Below, piece after piece: positions 59,141-64,000 of a stretch of DNA of 64,000 nt. Origin of the DNA: Eonycteris spelaea (lineage: Eukaryota > Chordata > Mammalia > Chiroptera > Pteropodidae). Position numbers and translations under genes: made by a program. Location: NCBI GenBank assembly GCA_003508835.1, contig PUFA01000034.1, forward strand, positions 5,048,501 to 5,112,500, written 5' to 3'. Position 1 is the stretch's first letter. Every line of letters starts with the position of its first letter. The notes under the pieces were generated by a model. It ran no database searches, was not told where the DNA came from, and was given only the letters and a program-made list of their open reading frames with translations.

Positions 59141-59161
59141 CCCCCCCCCACCCACCCACCC
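59141..59161. repeat. C-rich tract with G-quadruplex potential on the minus strand
   Basis: A C9 run is followed by three CCC units separated by single A's, so the complementary strand has four or more G-runs with one-base loops. Confidence 0.85.
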
Positions 59162-59369
59162 TAGTGTGAGGTTTTGACCAGGGTATTTGGGAGAAAGCAT
59201 GTACCTCTTAGACTCAAAGAGTGAAAGACACCTCCAGACTCCAACAGCCCAGAGTGTGGGTTGTGTGTGACAGGTAAGCTCAGGGGGCCAGGGGAGCCCA
59301 GGAAGGCAGCAAGACACCCATAGTATGGGGAGGGGCAGAGGGTCAGTAGAGTCTTCTCTGAGAAGAGTC
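59162..59369. other. Non-coding stretch, nothing recognised
   Basis: Minus-strand frames of 164 and 115 codons (59006-59508) overlap here and run into the L2. No domain is recognisable. Confidence 0.45.
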
Positions 59370-59560
59370 GTGGGTTTGAGGGAGGTCTGTAAGTCAAGGA
59401 GCTGGTGAGCAAAGAAGGGCTTACAGTATAAGTGGGTGCAGGCAGAAACACGTGATCCAAGAGGGAAGAACATTCCAGAAGGGAGAAGGAACAAGGACAA
59501 ATACTCAAAGGTAGAGCGTGCTTGGCTTGCTCGAGAAACAGTGTGGTCGGTACAGGGTTC
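59370..59560 (-). mobile_element. L2 LINE fragment
   Basis: 'GAAGAACATTCCAGAAGGGA', 'GAAGGAACAAGGACAAATAC' and 'GTAGAGCGTGCTTGGCTTGC' match inverted L2 ('gaagaacattccaggcagagg ... gtgcttggcgtgttcgaggaacagcaagg'). Confidence 0.78.
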
Positions 59561-61684
59561 TTCGGTCAGATACAGAAAAGCTTATTTTTGGTTTCTGAAC
59601 TCCCACGCCATTGTTTCCATGACATCCATCAAATCAGTGAGGGGAAGCGGGAGCAATGACTCAGAAGGCCAAGCCAACAGCAGAGAGTAATTTCTGCGGT
59701 TAGTGTTTTATTACAACAGCAACAAGAGGGCATTTGAGAGGAGAGGATTTTATTTGTTTGTTTGCTTGTTTTTAATAAGGCCATTTATTTCCCTGGCGCT
59801 CTGTGCCTCCGGGCACTAGATCATTGCCAAAAAGCCTTCCAGCACCAAATGCGATGCCTGTGGGACCTCGAGGTGGGTGGCTTCATGGGCGGGAAGCAGG
59901 GGACAACCTCTGTCACTCTGTTGAACACTTTATCAGGAGAACCGTCAAATTCCACAGAAACGTTTTCAGATGCCAGGTTGGGGGGGGCAGAGGCTCTGCT
60001 GTCTTCTTTGCTGAATAACCAGCACCCAGCATTGTGTCTGCCACCAAGAGACTCAAGGAATTGGAACTGACCTTGGTTGAAGCAAAAAAGGAGCATTCCA
60101 TGAATCCAAGATGAGGCAGATCATCCAGGGTTCCCAGCTAGCATTTCCAGGCGTGGGGGTTAACTGAGCTGTTTGTGCTGGTGATACTCCAGTCTCTGCA
60201 GAAGCTTCCAGACTGGGCCGCTCGTTGGGCGGGTCTCCACCAGTGCAGCTGGAGTTCGGGCCTCAGATTCGTGTCCTTCCCACGCCTGGCCCACTGCCTC
60301 GCAAGCCCGGGCATTTCAAGTCCCAGACTGTTCCAGTCCCCACGGGTAACCACCGCGGATGCCTCTGGAAGAGAGGGCTTGTTAGGTTTGTGGGGTAGTA
60401 AAATGGCATCTGAGCTCTCCCTTCCCCCATCTCTCCTCCCTCCCATAGGAAACCGACTTCCAGCTCCGCCTGGAGAAAGCAGGGTCTGCCAGTGGCTGGG
60501 GGTTCCCCGGCCCCGGGTCCGAAAACCTTGCGGATTCACGGAAAATGGGGCTCTTTGCAAGTGTGGTCCAGTCACGCACTCACTTCCAGAATGACCGAGA
60601 AATGTCGCGCATAGATGCTTTTAGGGGTTTTTTTTTCCCCATTACAGACTCATTATGTTTCATATAATTTTTTTTCCTTGTAAGTTGTTTATCTTTGACA
60701 TTGACGTTTGCTGGGTGCTCTCGCCAATGCTGGAAGTGATGGAAAGAGGCTGGGCTCTGCTGGTCCCTCGCTGGCCACCGTGCGTCACCGAACCACTGGG
60801 CGCTGGGTTCTCACACGCCTTCTGCCCCTAGGGGCGTTAGGGACGTATGTGGACACAGGGAACCGCGGACAAAGTAAATTCAAACTTTTAAAACTTCCGA
60901 GATGGTATACCGTATCAAGCATTTCTCCGGCCTTGCTGCCCTGTTGCTTTTAAATCTTCCTAGATTTCAGTCTCTTGGTTGTTTCACCACGACTGAAGAG
61001 GGCCCAGATGCCTAACTAAACAAATACACCGATGAAAACAAAACAAAGATCCCCAAATACTGTATGCATATACAGTCCGAGGACATTCAAAAGGGTGAAA
61101 CCACTAAATCAAATTACTTGCCTGCGTTTTCTGTTCCCCAACCAAACAAGAAAGTTGGATCAGGGGACCTCTGAAGCATCTCCAGGGCTCGAAGCCTCTG
61201 GTTCTCGGAAGAAGCAGACACCTGACCCTACTGTCACAATTAACCACGAGACAAGCTCGCCGCTAAATCATGTCCGGTGCTGCTCAAACGTAACCACAGG
61301 ATTCTCCCCCTGTTGAAATCCGTTCGCTCAGGTTCAGCCGCAGACCTGCCCTACCCACATCTGCAGGGAGGGGGCGCTGTCCCGAAGCAGTGGCTTCATT
61401 TAGAGGACCGAGCGAGATTGTCCGGGGGTTCCGGGATTGGTTCTAGTATTAAAGGAGGCTAATGCGAATTTTCTGGTTCGACCCCTCCTTATCGCGCAGA
61501 TGGGGGAAACACGTGTCACACTGTCACTGTATGAATGACAGGCACTGCAATCCAAATTTAAATACGTTCCTCGATTTGTATCTTCAGCGATTCTAGCAGG
61601 CAACTTTGCAATTTCCAAGAAGCGTTTTCCATGTTCTCTGTGCAGAGTTAACAGCCCAAGAGACGGCAAAGAAAAAGGGCGGCT
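59561..61684. other. GC-rich stretch, mostly unrecognised
   Basis: A short L2/MIR3-type tail ('CAGCACCCAGCATTGTGTCT') lies at 60020-60070. Overlapping frames of 139 and 145 codons at 60138-60594 are on opposite strands and not protein-like. A CTCF-like motif lies at 61361. Confidence 0.4.
61361..61380 (+). promoter_or_regulatory. CTCF-like motif
   Basis: Plus strand CTGCAGGGAGGGGGCGCTGT. The 3' half AGGGGGCGCTG fits AGRKGGCRSYV fully, the 5' half partly. Orientation is opposite to the sites at 54479 and 58797. Confidence 0.38.
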
Positions 61685-61850
61685 TTGTCGCTGATATCCT
61701 GTGTGACTTTGGGCAATGTACTTAATCTCCAGGAGCTCCAGTTTTGTCATGTGTAAAACGAAGATAAGAATCATTTCTTCATGTCTCAAGGACTGTGTGA
61801 GATAAGGACGTTTATCAGGTTTGAAGCACTCCTGACACTCAGAGAGTTCA
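61685..61850 (+). mobile_element. MIR-family SINE
   Basis: 'TCCTGTGTGACTTTGGGCAA', 'TGTACTTAATCTCCAGGAGC', 'CATGTGTAAAACGAAGATAA' and 'GGACTGTGTGAGATAAGGAC' follow MIR in order. Confidence 0.85.
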
Positions 61851-64000
61851 TTTCACCGCGATTTTTTTAATTAAAAAAAAAATCTATTAACTTTAAGTTG
61901 TGCTTATAAACTATGGTATGTTATGACATTAAAGATAGAGCTGAATTTTCTCTTGACCATTTCCTTTCTTCCTCCTGGTCCTCTGCTTGGATTCAAACAA
62001 AATAGAATCCAGTTTTGAAAATTCAGACACCAAGTTTAGCCAAAGTTCAATGTCGGAGTCCCCCCCCCCCCCTATTTTCTGTAGACAAACACCCGTGGGC
62101 TTGCTGGATTCAGAAAATGGGTGGAGTGTCATTGGGCCACACCACACAGCTGCCGGCCAGCACGGCTCTGCTGCTGGTCAGGCCACCCTCACAGGAGTCC
62201 GCTTCACTGAGAGGACCTGGGTATTCTTTATCTGGGTCACTGAAGGCAGCCGCTAGCCCTGGACCACAGGAGCCTCCCCTCTCTTGGTCCTGTCACGTCA
62301 GGGGGTGGAGTCGATTCAAGAATTGGTCTCTGTTTCTGCAGAAACTCCCAACCTGCCCCTCAGGCTAGTTCAGTGGTGCCACTGCCCTCTCAAAACCCCA
62401 AAGACAGACAACTCCCTAAATAGCCATTTACCCCAAATCACACTCACCCTATCATATGGCCCAAATGTCCCAAATAAAAGGCCTGAGCAGGTCTGTTAAA
62501 GACAAAAAGCATTGCTTCTAGTAAGTCACTCCTGCAAAGGAGGTAGAAGAATAGTGGACGAAGCCGGGCTTTTGTAGTTCCTAGGGAGGGGTGACAGATT
62601 AGTCTGCTCCACCAAAATCATGCAAAGCCAGCAGCACGCAGATTGGTGTCTATAGGGAATGTCTTATGCCTACCTGCCTTTGCCCAGAATTAACGTGTGG
62701 GGAGATGGGAGGTTCCTGGTAATAGAGACTGCCCAACAAGGCAGAACTGCTATTTTTGCTATTATCTGGAACTTTCCAAGGCTGCATATGGCTGAAGTAT
62801 AAGGTGAGTCTGCATGATGCCAATTGCTTTTCCTTCATGCACCCGGATTGCTTGTGAGTGGATCCTGCAGCACTGCCCGTTTCGTTTCCTTTGTTTTTCT
62901 TCCCTCTAGTGTTTTAAATCGGTACTACACACTCAGTCCTTTCCAGCAATAAAGACAACTGGGAATCAATCACAAAACTCAAAATGTGACCTTGCATGTA
63001 CCACAGGCACCACAGGACACCTGTGCTGGCAAATCTTGATCGAGCCCATAAAGGAGAAAAACAAGGTGGTGTGTTACCTGATCTCTTGCTATTCTGACTT
63101 GCGATATCAAAACTCAGGACCCTAATAGATTTGAACAAATTTTTAGATCTACCCCTACCCAAACTTTCTCTTCTCACTATTCATTTGGTAGAAATAAATT
63201 ATATCCAGATAAAATAATATCCCCACAAAAAAACTCATGGATAGAATACATTTGCTATTTAAAGATACTTGCATTCGTGGCTTTTGTTTACTTTTTTACT
63301 TTTTTGTCTCTCTGCTGCGATCTCTTTTATTTACTCTTGTGTACCTCACGCCTTGCAAAATATGTAACGGAACGCAGGAGTGAATGAATGATGCGCATCC
63401 AGCACACAGTTCTCCCATCACTCCAACGTTTCTCAAAACTTTCTATGGAACGAGCAAGCCTTGGTTGCACTAGGCCCACTTCTACGTCCCTGATTTTCTA
63501 GTGTGCTGTTTTATCGGTTTTAGTGTCGGTCATTTTGGTTTCTGAATGGATGTATGGAGAGAGACTCTGATGGGGAAATGGTGGAGAAGTTCATGGTTTC
63601 AGAATAAACTTCATGTACATTTATTTATAGGAGAGCTCCCCACGTTTACGGTCAAGCAGGCTGCACAGAACAGAGGCACGGGTAGACGAATGCTGACGCA
63701 AGCTGTTTTTACCTACTTTTCCAGGATTGTTTTCCTTGCTTCAGAGTGTTATGCCTGTGGCACGTTGTTCAAGAACGTTTTCCCATCTGACTCCATCAGT
63801 ATCAATTAATCAAAATTTCCTCTGGAATTCAGCATGTGGTCATTTCTCATCCTTATGATATGGCCTGTATTTCTCGTGGTCGTTTTCATTTTTGTTTTGT
63901 TTTATTTTTGTTTGTTTTATTCGCTTCATTTTAATTTGTTTCTGTCAGAATAAACTAAAAAGGAAGCTCAGAAGACATGGGTCAGGCACATCTAGTCTGC
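61851..64000. other. Final stretch, no recognised repeats or genes
   Basis: It holds a C13 homopolymer (62060-62072) and a (TTTTG)-rich run near 63890-63930. The 117-codon frame at 62015-62368 spans the poly-C tract and shows no domain. Confidence 0.45.
62060..62072. repeat. Poly-C tract
   Basis: Thirteen consecutive C. Its length should be treated as uncertain, since such runs are often misread. Confidence 0.9.

Noticed and set aside
59006..59508. Minus-strand frames of 164 and 115 codons
   Set aside because: Partly made of an L2 fragment and a C-rich tract.
60138..60594. Opposed frames of 145 and 139 codons
   Set aside because: Mutually overlapping with no known family.
1..64000. Search for tRNA, rRNA, CRISPR, operons, phage or plasmid genes
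   Set aside because: None seen. Composition, repeats and frame structure are those of mammalian nuclear DNA.

Overview
This window looks like ordinary non-coding nuclear DNA from a placental mammal. It is AT-rich for most of its length and carries layers of old interspersed repeats: MIR, L2, L1, MaLR/ERVL-type LTRs and pogo-like Tigger DNA transposons. Microsatellites are scattered between them. No open reading frame is long, starts sensibly and resembles a known protein; the longest is about 160 codons and the rest are chance, repeat or microsatellite frames. I saw no tRNA, rRNA, CRISPR array, operon or bacterial gene. All family names come from remembered consensus sequences, not a database search. 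I saw no primate Alu, rodent B1/B2, carnivore SINEC, equid ERE, ruminant Bov-tA, pig PRE or camelid SINE. The youngest L1 tails (about 22.5 and 46.8 kb) resemble those I associate with laurasiatherian mammals, so that is a tentative guess at lineage.

Layout. 0-16 kb: MLT1-type LTRs (about 1.1, 3.2 and 12.2 kb), an ERVL/MLT2-type LTR (10.7 kb), L2 copies (2.9, 5.6 and 12.9 kb) and a 130-bp TTTA array (8.3 kb). 16-28 kb: L1 3' ends, MIRs and two oppositely oriented deletion derivatives of one Tigger family (19.0 and 26.3 kb); the second sits inside an L1 3' end and keeps its TA target duplication. 28-31 kb: two adjacent LTRs, the second with a perfect 5-bp target duplication, then a damaged L1 with 5' and reverse-transcriptase segments. 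33-39 kb: MIR and L2, another dead L1 ORF2, and a MIR cut in two by an LTR with a recognisable target duplication. 40-47 kb: L2, L1 UTR sequence, and a large L1 whose middle is replaced by a 280-bp GGAA/GA tract, followed by two more L1 3' ends. 47-54 kb: an LTR with target duplication, a TCC array, an L1 3' end and an L1 5' fragment. 54-64 kb: noticeably more GC- and CpG-rich, fewer recognised repeats, MIR/L2 remnants, G/C homopolymer tracts and three CTCF-like motifs.

There is no gene system to reconstruct. What can be read is a relative history of insertions, the decay of three L1 reverse-transcriptase regions, and a few candidate regulatory or structured sites (CTCF-like motifs, two strong hairpins, one good splice-acceptor context). 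I found no convincing novel biological system.
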